Origin: Alphaproteobacteria bacterium
Lineage (GTDB): Bacteria; Pseudomonadota; Alphaproteobacteria; Micavibrionales; Micavibrionaceae
Assembly: GCA_021776075.1 (NCBI GenBank)
Contig: JAJFGQ010000016.1
Span: forward strand, 1 to 58,466
Direction: 5' to 3'
Length of the DNA stretch: 58,466 nucleotides
Numbering within the stretch: the first letter of the stretch is position 1; each line of letters begins with the position of its first letter. The translations under genes and the position numbers were made by a program. The notes under the pieces were generated by a model. It was not told where the DNA came from and searched no databases. It saw only the letters and a program-made list of their open reading frames with translations. Below are positions 18,306-28,158 of the stretch, piece after piece.

Positions 18306-18896
18306 GTGGCGTCAATATCATCCGGTTCAAATTTAGTGGCTTCGCGTTATGCTTCCGCCTTTTTAGATATGGCGGCAGCGTCGGGCATTGTTGAAAAAGT
18401 AGAGCAAGATATGCGGGACATGGAGCAGATGATCGAATCGTCTGCGGATTTGCAGAGTTTGATTCGTAACCCCCTGATAGACCGCGAACAGCAAAAGCGC
18501 GCCATATTGGCTGTGGCGGAAAAAGCAGGTTTTCAGGATTTAACCCGTAATTTCATGGGTGTTTTGGTGCGTAATCGTCGTTTTTCCATCCTTCAGGGCA
18601 TTATCCGGGCTTTTTATGCTGAATTGACGCGCCGCCGTGGTGGTGTGGAGGCTCGTATTCAGACGGCTTATGCTTTAACGCCGGCACAAACGAAGGCTTT
18701 GCAGGAAAAATTATCCAAGACGATGGGCTCGAATGTGACTCTTAATGTTGAGGTTAACAAGGATTTGCTCGGGGGAATGGTTATTACTGTCGGTTCCCTG
18801 ATGATTGATGATTCTGTGCGTCGTAAGCTGGAAAGGCTGGGGCGTACTATGGGGGCCGGTTCAAACGAAAATATTGAACTGGTGAAGAGTGCATAA
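18306..18896 (+). CDS. atpH: F1 ATP synthase delta subunit
   Basis: Peripheral-stalk subunit linking F1 to subunit b. The family pattern is clear: NLVASRYASAFLDMAAASG at the start, FMGVLVRNRRFSILQGII in the middle, and DLLGGMVITVGSLMIDDSVR near the C-terminus. I chose the GTG at 18306 (product 196 aa), since the longer frame from 18255 adds an unrelated N-terminus; AGAGAG precedes it. This is the first gene of the F1 cluster. A TTGCGT (18236) and TAAACC (18259) pair with a 17-nt spacer could be its promoter. The stop abuts the next ATG with no gap. Confidence 0.93.
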   Translation: MASISSGSNLVASRYASAFLDMAAASGIVEKVEQDMRDMEQMIESSADLQSLIRNPLIDREQQKRAILAVAEKAGFQDLTRNFMGVLVRNRRFSILQGIIRAFYAELTRRRGGVEARIQTAYALTPAQTKALQEKLSKTMGSNVTLNVEVNKDLLGGMVITVGSLMIDDSVRRKLERLGRTMGAGSNENIELVKSA

Positions 18897-19316
18897 ATGG
18901 CAAAGATCTACGTAGAAATTTTACCAGAGTCAGCAAAGCTTAGAAATGAAGGCATCGGGGATGCGCGTCTGACTCCTTTTGATGATGTCTTGAAGCTCTA
19001 TAACGCGACTATGGAAGCTGTCTCTCGTACACAGGAAAAAGAAGATAATTACTATCTCTTGACGCTTGCTGATGATGAGGATGTAAAAGGTTTTGTGTTT
19101 GAACTGAACTGGGCGCCTGAAGTTCTTTTTATATTCTTTGGGCCTTCGGAGAAGGAAGATTTAAGCCAGAATCGGATTGCGCAGGATTTGATAAAGGCGA
19201 AAACGGCTTTGTGGGACAAGGAAATGACTCCCCATGATGTCGTGGGACATACTTTGGAGCAACAGGATGCTCTTTTGCAAAAGAAAAGAAAGAAGGGACC
19301 GGGCTTCCGGTTGTAA
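18897..19316 (+). CDS. Unknown protein between atpH and atpA
   Basis: A 139-aa cytoplasmic protein. Its ATG directly follows the atpH TAA, so translation is very likely coupled. It begins MAKIYVEILPESAKLRNEGI, has a mixed alpha/beta middle (YYLLTLADDEDVKGFVFELN, EVLFIFFGP), then a helical, Lys-rich C-terminus (QKKRKKGPGFRL). No signal peptide or membrane segment. I recognise no family, and it does not resemble a known F-type subunit or the zeta inhibitor. Position alone suggests a role with the F1 sector, for example assembly or regulation. Confidence 0.75.
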   Translation: MAKIYVEILPESAKLRNEGIGDARLTPFDDVLKLYNATMEAVSRTQEKEDNYYLLTLADDEDVKGFVFELNWAPEVLFIFFGPSEKEDLSQNRIAQDLIKAKTALWDKEMTPHDVVGHTLEQQDALLQKKRKKGPGFRL

Positions 19317-19321
19317 ATTTT

Positions 19322-19342
19322 TAAGTTTTAAGTTTTAAGTTT
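19322..19342. repeat. Three tandem TAAGTTT heptamers before atpA
   Basis: Three exact copies of the 7-bp unit TAAGTTT, followed by a partial TGAAGTG. They lie in the 50-bp spacer between the 18897 gene and atpA, just ahead of the atpA ribosome-binding site (GAAGGA). They may be a simple slippage tract or may affect translation of atpA. Confidence 0.7.
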
Positions 19343-19366
19343 TGAAGTGAAGAAGGAAAAGTAAAA

Positions 19367-20917
19367 ATGGAAATTCGTGCGGCGGAAATATCCGAGATTT
19401 TGAAAAAGCAAATTGCTGAATTCGGTGCGCAGGCCGATGTGGCCGAGATCGGTCAGGTGTTGTCTGTTGGTGATGGTGTGGCCCGTGTTTATGGTCTGGA
19501 TCAGGTTCGTGCCGGAGAAATGGTTGAATTTCCGGGCGGCATTAAGGGCATGGCCCTGAATTTGGAAGCCGATAATGTTGGTATCGTGATCTTTGGTAAT
19601 GACCGGGATATTAAAGAAGGTGACATTGTTAAGAGGACCGGAGAGATCGTACAGGTTCCTGTGGGAAGAGAGTTGCTGGGCCGTGTTGTTGATGCGCTGG
19701 GTAATCCGATTGACGGCAAAGGGCCGATTAAAACCAAAGAATTTCGTCGGGTTGAGGTCAAAGCACCGGGCATTATTCCCCGGAAATCTGTGCATGAACC
19801 GATGCAGACCGGCCTGAAAGCAATTGATGCACTGGTTCCTGTGGGCCGTGGTCAGCGGGAATTGATCATCGGTGACCGTCAGACGGGTAAAACGGCTGTG
19901 GCGATTGATACGATTTTGAACCAGAAAAACTTTAATAGCTCGGAAGATGAAAAAGAGCATCTGTATTGTATTTATGTCGCGATCGGTCAGAAACGTTCAA
20001 CGGTGGCGCAGCTTGTGAAGGAACTGGAAGAGCAGGGCGCAATGGAATATTCCATTGTTGTTGCTGCTACGGCATCTGAATCAGCTCCGATGCAGTTTCT
20101 TGCGCCTTATTGTGGTTGCACCATGGGTGAGTGGTTCCGGGATAGTGGTCTGCATGCTTTGTGTGTTTATGATGATTTGTCCAAACAAGCTGTGGCTTAT
20201 CGTCAGATGTCGCTCCTATTGCGTCGTCCGCCGGGCCGGGAAGCTTATCCGGGTGATGTGTTTTATATCCACTCCCGCCTTTTGGAGCGGGCTGCCAAAA
20301 TGGGTGATGACCACGGAAATGGCTCTTTAACGGCTTTGCCGATTATTGAGACACAGGCCGGTGATGTGTCTGCTTATATTCCAACCAATGTGATCTCAAT
20401 CACTGATGGTCAGATATTTTTGGAAACGGACCTTTTCTTCAAAGGTATTCGTCCGGCTATTAATGTGGGTTTGTCTGTGTCCCGTGTGGGTTCCGCAGCG
20501 CAAATCAAGGCCATGAAGCAGGTTGCCGGGAAAATTAAGCTGGAACTGGCGCAGTATCGTGAAATGGAAGCCTTCTCGCAGTTTGCCTCTGATCTTGATG
20601 CTTCGACGCAGAGATTGCTGGCACGTGGTGCGCGCTTGACGTTGCTTTTGACGCAGCCGCAATATTCACCTGTGCCGGTGGAAGGGCAGGTTGTCGTTCT
20701 TTTCGCTGGAACACGGGGCTTCCTTGATGATGTACCTGTTGCGCAGGTTCGGGAGTATGAAGCCCGTCTTCTGGTTGATTTGCGGGCAAACGGTAAGAAA
20801 ATTCTGGAGAAAATCCGTAAGGAAAAAGCTCTGAACGAAAAACTGGAAGAGGAAATTAGTGTTTTTCTGGAGAAATTCACGAAGGGCTTTGCTGGAACAG
20901 AGGCCAAAGCGGCTTAA
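19367..20917 (+). CDS. atpA: F1 ATP synthase alpha subunit
   Basis: Non-catalytic nucleotide-binding subunit of the F1 hexamer. Begins [20 protein letters not shown]. Walker A is GDRQTGKT (169-176), followed by [17 protein letters not shown] and the alpha-specific [32 protein letters not shown] contains the conserved arginine. The length of 516 aa is typical. Preceded by GAAGGAAAAGTAAAA and by a heptamer repeat. Confidence 0.98.
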   Translation: MEIRAAEISEILKKQIAEFGAQADVAEIGQVLSVGDGVARVYGLDQVRAGEMVEFPGGIKGMALNLEADNVGIVIFGNDRDIKEGDIVKRTGEIVQVPVGRELLGRVVDALGNPIDGKGPIKTKEFRRVEVKAPGIIPRKSVHEPMQTGLKAIDALVPVGRGQRELIIGDRQTGKTAVAIDTILNQKNFNSSEDEKEHLYCIYVAIGQKRSTVAQLVKELEEQGAMEYSIVVAATASESAPMQFLAPYCGCTMGEWFRDSGLHALCVYDDLSKQAVAYRQMSLLLRRPPGREAYPGDVFYIHSRLLERAAKMGDDHGNGSLTALPIIETQAGDVSAYIPTNVISITDGQIFLETDLFFKGIRPAINVGLSVSRVGSAAQIKAMKQVAGKIKLELAQYREMEAFSQFASDLDASTQRLLARGARLTLLLTQPQYSPVPVEGQVVVLFAGTRGFLDDVPVAQVREYEARLLVDLRANGKKILEKIRKEKALNEKLEEEISVFLEKFTKGFAGTEAKAA

Positions 20918-20935
20918 AAAAAGGAGAGCTGGGAA

Positions 20936-21337
20936 ATGTCAGATAAATTTCAATTACGCCTGATTTTAACAGAAGAATTTGCGAAGGCTGCCCGGAAAGA
21001 CATGGATGATCCGGTATTGCAGACCTTGACGGATACTCTGAAGGCGCATGGTGCTGTGATGAATGATCAGTGGTCTAATTTTTTGAACTATCTGGTTCAA
21101 TCAACGCAGGAAGAAAGGGATGCGAATCCGGCTCTTGCAGAGCTAACGATTAACACGATCAGGGATCTGGAAAAGCACGCCAAATACGAAAAAACATTTG
21201 TTGTTTATAAGGACGGGGAAGAACTGTTGAAAGAGACAGCCGCCGTCAAACAGATGATGAAGGCGTTTAAGGCACTGGAAGGTCAGGGTGTTGTCAAGGA
21301 AATGCAGATTGTTCCTGTGGCCCGTTTTCATTCGTAA
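20936..21337 (+). CDS. Unknown protein between atpA and atpG
   Basis: A 133-aa protein with AGGAGAG a few nt before its ATG, 18 bp after atpA and 18 bp before atpG. It is cytoplasmic and mostly helical, with FQLRLILTEEFAKAARKDMD at the start and KTFVVYKDGEELLKETAAVK later. No recognised family. The first 20 residues loosely resemble the product of 12505-12837. Its place in the operon, with normal codon use and its own ribosome-binding site, argues for a real expressed gene. Confidence 0.75.
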   Translation: MSDKFQLRLILTEEFAKAARKDMDDPVLQTLTDTLKAHGAVMNDQWSNFLNYLVQSTQEERDANPALAELTINTIRDLEKHAKYEKTFVVYKDGEELLKETAAVKQMMKAFKALEGQGVVKEMQIVPVARFHS

Positions 21338-21355
21338 CGAGGAAATAGTTATTCA

Positions 21356-22279
21356 ATGCCAAGTTTGAAAGAATATAGAGATCGCATCGTATCCGTGAAA
21401 TCAACACGGAAGATTACCTCTGCCATGAAAATGGTGGCGGCGTCCAAGCTGAAAAAGGCGCAGGGACAGGCTGAGGCCAGTCAGCCTTATGCGACAGCGA
21501 TGGCGGCCATGATGGCGCGCGTGGCCGAGGGCGTTGTCGTCGGGCCGAGTAGTCCGAAACTGTTGATTGGTACGGGTAAGAGCGATGTGCATTTGCTGCT
21601 TCTTGTCACCTCTGATCGGGGCTTGTGCGGTGGTTTCAACGGTAATGTGGTCCGTAGAGTAAGGTTGGAAATCAAGCGCCTGCACAATGAAGGTAAAACG
21701 GTCAAACTGCTTTGTGTAGGGCGGAAAGGCCGTGACGTTTTGAAACGTGAACTGGGTAATAGCCTTCTGAAAAGTTTTACGGGTATTGGCCAGAAGGGTA
21801 AAATCGCTTTTGCCGATGCTGATCAGGTGACGCAGTTTGTGCTGGAGCAGTTCGAATCCGGTGAGTTTGATGTCTGCACCTTATTATATAATGAATTTAA
21901 ATCGGTTTTGAGTCAGGTGCCTTCAGCGCAGCAACTTATTCCTTTTTCCATGCCGGTAACGGTAACGGTGAGCACTTCTGAAGACGGTCACGAAAAAGAG
22001 AAGAAAAAAGAAGAGGGCGTGAAATGTCCTTACGGGTTTGAACCGGAAGAAGATGAAATTCTGGGGCAGTTGCTGCCTAAAAATCTGGGTGTTCAGATTT
22101 TTCGCGCGCTTTTGGATAGTGCCGCAGGGGAGCAGGCTGCCCGGATGACGGCGATGGATAATGCGACCCGGAATGCCGGAGATTTGATTAATAACCTGAC
22201 TTTGCAGTATAACCGTGCACGACAGGCTTACATCACGAAAGAATTGATTGAAATTATTTCGGGTGCGGAAGCCGTATAA
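21356..22279 (+). CDS. atpG: F1 ATP synthase gamma subunit
   Basis: Central rotor shaft of F1. The N-terminal helix is [20 protein letters not shown] then [16 protein letters not shown]; the middle has [18 protein letters not shown]; the C-terminal helix is [20 protein letters not shown]. At 307 aa it is slightly long. A Lys/Glu-rich segment (about 206-222, [13 protein letters not shown]) precedes [20 protein letters not shown] and looks like a small lineage-specific insertion in the globular domain. Confidence 0.96.
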   Translation: MPSLKEYRDRIVSVKSTRKITSAMKMVAASKLKKAQGQAEASQPYATAMAAMMARVAEGVVVGPSSPKLLIGTGKSDVHLLLLVTSDRGLCGGFNGNVVRRVRLEIKRLHNEGKTVKLLCVGRKGRDVLKRELGNSLLKSFTGIGQKGKIAFADADQVTQFVLEQFESGEFDVCTLLYNEFKSVLSQVPSAQQLIPFSMPVTVTVSTSEDGHEKEKKKEEGVKCPYGFEPEEDEILGQLLPKNLGVQIFRALLDSAAGEQAARMTAMDNATRNAGDLINNLTLQYNRARQAYITKELIEIISGAEAV

Positions 22280-22301
22280 CAATGAAAACGGGAGAAAAAA
22301 T

Positions 22302-22673
22302 ATGGGAAAAGCGAGTGAAGAGTTTAATGAAGATGGTGATCTGACACCAAAGCAGTACGCGTTTAAGATGTTTAGGTCTGTAAGCGAAACGCATTTGGAT
22401 GATATCGTTCGACATAAAGGTGAGCTGGATAAGGCGAATATAGCGGCACGGCTGAAGGAGATACAGGTTCTGGTTGACGGTATAAAAAACGCGGAAGGAA
22501 CACTGAGCTATGAACAGGATTCCTTTATGGTGAATGTAATCGCCGCCGGGTTCGCGATCAGGAAAGAATACGGTATTACAGAGAGCGATATAAAAGCGGC
22601 AATATTACCCTATGAAACGGAGATGGGAAAAAAAACGGCAGTGCCGCAATTTCCCCGGCGTTTTGATTTGTGA
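22302..22673 (+). CDS. Unknown protein between atpG and atpD
   Basis: A 123-aa protein from the ATG at 22302, which has GGGAG seven nt upstream; a longer frame from 22248 overlaps atpG. Predicted all-helical and cytoplasmic, with AFKMFRSVSETHLDDIVRHK, ARLKEIQVLVDGIKNAEG and GITESDIKAAILPYETEMGK. It has roughly the size of the alphaproteobacterial zeta inhibitor (DUF1476) but I do not see that family's motifs, so I leave it unnamed. It is the third unknown interleaved in the operon. Confidence 0.74.
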   Translation: MGKASEEFNEDGDLTPKQYAFKMFRSVSETHLDDIVRHKGELDKANIAARLKEIQVLVDGIKNAEGTLSYEQDSFMVNVIAAGFAIRKEYGITESDIKAAILPYETEMGKKTAVPQFPRRFDL

Positions 22674-22684
22674 TGATGGAATAA

Positions 22685-24142
<1,458 letters not shown>

Positions 24143-24159
24143 AAAACAGAAAGAGAAAA

Positions 24160-24585
24160 ATGACTGAAGCACAAACATTTGAATTTGAACTGGTTTCACC
24201 GGAGCGGAAATTAATGGCCGAGCCGGCGCGTATGGTCGTTATTCCCGGTGAAGAAGGTGAGTTTGGCGTGTTGCCGAACCATAGTGCTTTGATGGCGAGT
24301 ATACGTCCCGGTGTTGTGGAAGCTCATTTGCGTGAAAATGATGATCCTGTGCGTATTTTTATCGCTGGTGGTTTTGCTGATGTGACAGCGACGAATTGTA
24401 CGATCTTGGCGGAAGAGGCTGTGAATGTGGATGACCTGGATCAAGTTGATCTGGAACAGAATGTTCGGAACCTGACCGAAGATCTGGGTATGGTCGAAGG
24501 CGATGCTGATAAATCCCGTGTTGAGAACAAACTAAACCTTGCTAAAGCCAGACTTGATGCCGTTACGGGTAGCCTTTCGGCTTAA
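24160..24585 (+). CDS. atpC: F1 ATP synthase epsilon subunit
   Basis: Rotor subunit with regulatory function. The N-terminal beta-sandwich is typical: FEFELVSPERKLMAEPARMV, VIPGEEGEFGVLPNHSALMA, RIFIAGGFADVTATNCTIL. The C-terminal helices are shorter and partly degenerate (VENKLNLAKARLDAV). The length of 141 aa is normal. It lies 17 bp after atpD and closes the operon. The TAA stop lies inside the left arm of a palindromic repeat. Confidence 0.95.
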   Translation: MTEAQTFEFELVSPERKLMAEPARMVVIPGEEGEFGVLPNHSALMASIRPGVVEAHLRENDDPVRIFIAGGFADVTATNCTILAEEAVNVDDLDQVDLEQNVRNLTEDLGMVEGDADKSRVENKLNLAKARLDAVTGSLSA

Positions 24586-24741
24586 AAATAAGACATTATC
24601 GTCACCCCCGTGGCGTGCCGAATGGCACGCTGAAACAGCGGGGGTCTGGTTATGAGAGCAGCATAGCTGCGCACTTTGTTGTGCCGGATACCCGCACGAG
24701 GCGGGTATGACGGTGCCTCGTTCTTAATGAAAATGACTATA
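24582..24741. repeat. Palindromic repeat element, copy 2 (MITE-like)
   Basis: About 160 bp. The left arm (TTAAAAATAAGACA at 24582) is shortened and includes the atpC stop codon. The right arm from about 24714 to 24741 ends in AATGAAAATGACTATA. The interior shares long stretches with copy 1 (GCGGGGGTCTGGTTATGAGA, GCGGGTATGACGG). It lies between the convergent atpC and pabC, where it could end transcription in both directions. Confidence 0.75.
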
Positions 24742-24753
24742 ATTTCTCAGATG

Positions 24754-25515
24754 CTATTTCATTGTAACGCTAACAGTCCTCACTCCTATAATGCTGTTTG
24801 TCAGGTAAACCGTATCGGCGGCCAGCAGACGATCTACGGTGATGTGCTCCTCAATTGCCGGTTTTTCTTCTATCAAATGACGGCGGGTAATGCCGTCAAG
24901 TATGCCATCGGTTAAAGGCGGTGTAATCCATTCTGCGCCCTCCTGAATGAAAATATTGCAGTTCGTGCCACAGGCGACATGACCGGCATTGTTGAGCATA
25001 ATGGCTTCGTCTGCTCCTTTTTCGATCGCTTCCATCTTGGCCAGAAGGTTATCGCCGTAATTGAGGGATTTAATACGCGATAGCGGCGAATTTTCATTAC
25101 GCCGGACGGTTTCGGCAATAATGGCCGTTGCCGGTTCTTTGAAAAACGCGGGATCGAAAGCGGTCGCTGTGATCAGGACGGTCGGTTGTGCTGCTGTGGG
25201 TGGCGCTAGTCCCCGTGGTCCCACGCCGCGGGTGATCGTTGTGCGGAGGGAGGCGTATCCTTGGCCTAACCCGTTTTTGTGCAGCAAATCCGGTAAGGCT
25301 TGTATGAAGTCCTCCTGTCGATAAGGGACAACGATTTTGAGAATGCCGGCATTGTGTAGAATGCGGCGAACGTGATCTTCGGGGTGGAGAAGTTTGCCGT
25401 CGCGCGCGGCCATTGTGTCGAACACGCCGTCACCGAGCAAAAACCCGCGATCTGCCGGGGAAATGGAAATATCTTTGAAAGCGGTAAATTGTCCGTTCAG
25501 CCACGCGACGGTCAT
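24754..25515 (-). CDS. pabC: Aminodeoxychorismate lyase (PabC-like class IV aminotransferase fold)
   Basis: PLP-dependent fold-type IV enzyme, 253 aa, expected to release pyruvate from 4-amino-4-deoxychorismate to give p-aminobenzoate. It shows FLLGDGVFDTMAARDG at the N-terminus, the PLP lysine in SRIKSLNYGDNLLAKMEAIE, ADEAIMLNNAGHVACGTNCN, and PPLTDGILDGITRRHLIEE. D-amino acid and branched-chain aminotransferases share this fold. The operon with pabB and pabA (4-nt ATGA overlap with pabA) decides in favour of PabC. Confidence 0.85.
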   Translation of the reverse strand: MTVAWLNGQFTAFKDISISPADRGFLLGDGVFDTMAARDGKLLHPEDHVRRILHNAGILKIVVPYRQEDFIQALPDLLHKNGLGQGYASLRTTITRGVGPRGLAPPTAAQPTVLITATAFDPAFFKEPATAIIAETVRRNENSPLSRIKSLNYGDNLLAKMEAIEKGADEAIMLNNAGHVACGTNCNIFIQEGAEWITPPLTDGILDGITRRHLIEEKPAIEEHITVDRLLAADTVYLTNSIIGVRTVSVTMK

Positions 25516-26108
25516 GCGGCGACCTTTGTCTCATGCCACTGATCGGCAATGGTGACAAAATTGCGGATCAGGTCCAGCCCATATTCAGTCAGAACAGATT
25601 CAGGATGGAACTGGATACCGTAAACAGGAAAGACCGGATGTTGCATCCCCATAAGAATGCGGTCGTCTGATGAACGGGCTGTGACTTCCAGTGGTGAATC
25701 ATCGGGCAAAGTCGTGATAAGGGAATGATAACGCGCAGCTTCCAGAGGGCTTGGCAATCCCATGAAAAGGCCCGTACCCCGGTGACGGATCAGGCTTTTT
25801 TTACCATGAACGGGTTGATCTGCCTGCGCCGTTTTTCCACCAAAAACCTCACCGATGCATTGATGGCCAAGGCAAATACCGAGAATGGGAATCTGCGTGT
25901 GGAAACGCTCTATGATGGCAAGGCATTCCCCGGCCTTTTCTGGTGTGCCGGGACCGGGTGAGATAATAATGGCATCGGGTGGATTGGCGGCAATATCGTT
26001 GATGGTTATGGCGTCGTTGCGGACGACTTGTCTTTGGCGCCCCAGTTTTCCAACGTAACGGGCGAGATTGTAGACAAACGAGTCATAATTATCGACCAGC
26101 AAAATCAT
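25512..26108 (-). CDS. pabA: Aminodeoxychorismate synthase glutaminase subunit (PabA/TrpG family)
   Basis: Class I glutamine amidotransferase, 198 aa, supplying ammonia to PabB. It begins MILLVDNYDSFVYNLARYVG and has ISPGPGTPEKAGECL. The nucleophile is Cys79 in ILGICLGHQCIGEVFGG and the triad is completed by His168 and Glu170 (GIQFHPESVLTEYG). It may also serve anthranilate synthase, since TrpG and PabA are often interchangeable. It overlaps pabC and lies 20 bp after pabB. Confidence 0.92.
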   Translation of the reverse strand: MILLVDNYDSFVYNLARYVGKLGRQRQVVRNDAITINDIAANPPDAIIISPGPGTPEKAGECLAIIERFHTQIPILGICLGHQCIGEVFGGKTAQADQPVHGKKSLIRHRGTGLFMGLPSPLEAARYHSLITTLPDDSPLEVTARSSDDRILMGMQHPVFPVYGIQFHPESVLTEYGLDLIRNFVTIADQWHETKVAA

Positions 26109-26128
26109 GGCTTATTCTATAGCAGAGG

Positions 26129-27544
26129 CTAGACGGTTTGTCTTTTCTTTTCAACAGCAGGAGCAAAGCTTCTGAAGAGCGCTTCGGCTTTATCCAGTGT
26201 TTCCTGATGCTCGGCGTCGGGGTCTGAATCAACGACAATGCCGCCCCCGACCTGAAAGCTGACGGTCTTGTTTTCAAAGGCCAAAGTGCGGATCATGATG
26301 TTGGTGTCCATGGCGCCGCTAAAGCTAATATATCCCATAGAACCGCAATAGGGGCCGCGGCGTTGCGGTTCCAGTTCTTCAATGATTTCCATGGCTCTGA
26401 TTTTCGGTGCGCCGGTGATAGAGCCGCCGGGAAAGCAGGCATGCAGCAAATCAAGCGGCGTATGATCGGCGCGCAATGTACCGGTGACTGTCGAAACAAG
26501 GTGGTGGACGCTGGCAAAGCTTTCCAGTGCGCAGAGTTCCGGCACCTGAATAGAATGATCTTCGCAGACCTTGGACAGGTCATTGCGTAACAAATCAACG
26601 ATCATGGTGTTTTCGGCCTGGTCTTTCTCACTATCCAGAAGCTCTTGTTGCATGGCGGCGTCTTCTTGCTCGCTATTCAGGCGCGGGCGTGTGCCCTTGA
26701 TGGGGCGCGTTTCAACTTGCCTGTCCTTGAGCAGAAGAAAGCGCTCCGGAGAGGCTGAGGATAGCTTGAGGCTACCAAAATTCATGTAAGCGGCAAAAGG
26801 CGCAGCGTTAACATCCCGCAATGTGCAGTAATGCGCAAAGGGATCAAACGTCCGGGGCAGGGTTGCTTCAAATTTCTGGGAGATATTGGCCTGAAAAATA
26901 TCGCCGGTATAGATATAGTCAATGACTTTCCCGACCTTGCTTTCATAGTCTGAGGGCGTGCCGTTGCAATCCCAGATCACGGGATTTTCTACTATGTGGG
27001 CCGGAATGTTTTTGTCTTTTGTCAGGCGTAAAAAATGGGCGTGTTTGACTTGCGCCTGTTCTTCTGTGTTGGCAAGGACCAGAAGCCATGTCTTTTGTTT
27101 TTCGTGATCAAACGCAACAACCTGATCGTAAATGCCGATGGCCATGTCAGGGATGTCGGGATTTTCTGCGGCGAGTGTTGGCAGTTTTTCAATCGACCGG
27201 GCCAAATCATAGCCAAAATATCCCGCTGCTCCGCCCTGAAAAGGCGGTAAGTCAGGTTGATGCTGTTGATTCAGGCCCCATCCTTCGAGACGTTCCCTGA
27301 CGACCTCAAACGGATTGCCATAGAATGACAGGCGTTGTTCCGGATTAGTCACAAGAATTTTTCCGTTCTTGGCCTCAATCGTTTCTATGGGCTGGAACGT
27401 AATAAAGCTGTACCGGGCTAGTTTATGGTCGCGGTCAGCACTGTCAAAAAACAGGCTGTAAGGCTGATCATGCAGAGCCGAAAAAACGGCCAGTGGATCT
27501 GCTTCGTCAGGCAGAGGAAATGAATGTAGTGTTTTGTACGCCAT
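26129..27544 (-). CDS. pabB: Aminodeoxychorismate synthase component I
   Basis: Converts chorismate plus ammonia to 4-amino-4-deoxychorismate. The chorismate-binding domain has the PabB-specific lysine in RPIKGTRPRLN (Lys283 from the chosen start); anthranilate synthase has PIAGT there. Also present are NTMIVDLLRNDLSKVCEDHS, CFPGGSITGAPKIRAMEIIE, and FQVGGGIVVDSDPDAE. I chose ATG 27542-27544 (471 aa); a GTG at 27593-27595 would add 17 residues. The ATG is 8 nt after the stop of a small upstream frame with a strong ribosome-binding site, so coupled translation is possible. Confidence 0.93.
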   Translation of the reverse strand: MAYKTLHSFPLPDEADPLAVFSALHDQPYSLFFDSADRDHKLARYSFITFQPIETIEAKNGKILVTNPEQRLSFYGNPFEVVRERLEGWGLNQQHQPDLPPFQGGAAGYFGYDLARSIEKLPTLAAENPDIPDMAIGIYDQVVAFDHEKQKTWLLVLANTEEQAQVKHAHFLRLTKDKNIPAHIVENPVIWDCNGTPSDYESKVGKVIDYIYTGDIFQANISQKFEATLPRTFDPFAHYCTLRDVNAAPFAAYMNFGSLKLSSASPERFLLLKDRQVETRPIKGTRPRLNSEQEDAAMQQELLDSEKDQAENTMIVDLLRNDLSKVCEDHSIQVPELCALESFASVHHLVSTVTGTLRADHTPLDLLHACFPGGSITGAPKIRAMEIIEELEPQRRGPYCGSMGYISFSGAMDTNIMIRTLAFENKTVSFQVGGGIVVDSDPDAEHQETLDKAEALFRSFAPAVEKKRQTV

Positions 27545-27552
27545 AAAACGTT

Positions 27553-27759
27553 TTATGATCCCGGTTTCCGCGGATTGCAAGATATATTTTTGCACTTTGT
27601 TTTTTCAAACCTGTAGCTTTGGAAAAAAGTCTGTTTGCCGCGATAAGACAATATTATGGGCGTCATGCGCTCTATTTTCTTATGATGGCTTTGCCTGAGT
27701 CGCGGAACCATAAGCACGTCTCTTAATAATATGTTTTCTTCTGTCCATTCTTTTGTCAT
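27553..27759 (-). CDS. Possible small gene or leader upstream of pabB
   Basis: A 68-aa frame, not recognised, basic, starting MTKEWTEENILLRDVLMVPR. It is kept because its ATG has an excellent GGAGGA 4-5 nt upstream and its TAA ends 8 nt before the pabB ATG, the arrangement of a translationally coupled pair. It has no run of Trp, Phe or Tyr codons that would mark an attenuation leader. It could be spurious, with the ribosome-binding site serving an extended pabB message. Confidence 0.35.
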   Translation of the reverse strand: MTKEWTEENILLRDVLMVPRLRQSHHKKIERMTPIILSYRGKQTFFQSYRFEKTKCKNISCNPRKPGS

Positions 27760-28008
27760 TTTTCCTCCTATAGTCTTATTCGATTTTCCTCTTTTGTTTC
27801 GTAAGTTGCTGTTTTTGTACCTTTATTCCAACAGTCTTACCAAACAGGTTTTTAAAAACACCGTTCCGACCCGTCCAAGAAAGGGACTTACACTTTATTT
27901 CTATAACATTTTACGCTCGGAGTCAAGGAATTAATTCCTATTTTGTGAGTGGGGAGCGCAGAGACGCAAAGTTTTTGTCTGTTGTTATCTTGACCGACGA
28001 ACCCCGCC

Positions 28009-28086
28009 CCGTCATCCCGAATGAATATGAGGGATCCTTCTTCGTTGATAGAGGGCTGGATCCCTCATATTCATTCGGGATGACGG
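28009..28086. repeat. Perfect 29-bp inverted repeat (GTCATCCCG type)
   Basis: Arms at 28009-28037 and 28058-28086 are exact reverse complements, separated by 20 nt; each begins or ends with CCGTCATCCCGAATGAATAT or its complement. It lies in the roughly 600-bp gap between the pab operon and the dinG-like gene (27760-28358), where I see no gene. The rest of that gap is AT-rich sequence and a second repeat element at 28159-28327. Confidence 0.85.
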
Positions 28087-28158
28087 ATAAAGGGTTATGG
28101 GAGGATGGAGGAGAGGTAATTGGAATGACGGACGATTTCTGAAAGACTGCGCGATTGT

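Noticed and set aside
22302-22673. Assignment of the third interleaved gene as the ATPase zeta inhibitor (DUF1476)
   Set aside because: Size and location are tempting, but the family's characteristic N-terminal and C-terminal motifs are not visible.
24676-24915. 79-aa plus-strand frame after atpC
   Set aside because: It spans repeat copy 2 and the antisense of pabC; not a gene.
26129-27544. Assignment as anthranilate synthase TrpE
   Set aside because: The PIKGT lysine marks aminodeoxychorismate synthase, and the operon partner is a PabC-type lyase.
27731-27934. 67-aa hydrophobic plus-strand frame
   Set aside because: No ribosome-binding site; antisense to a frame with a strong site, and AT-rich intergenic sequence.
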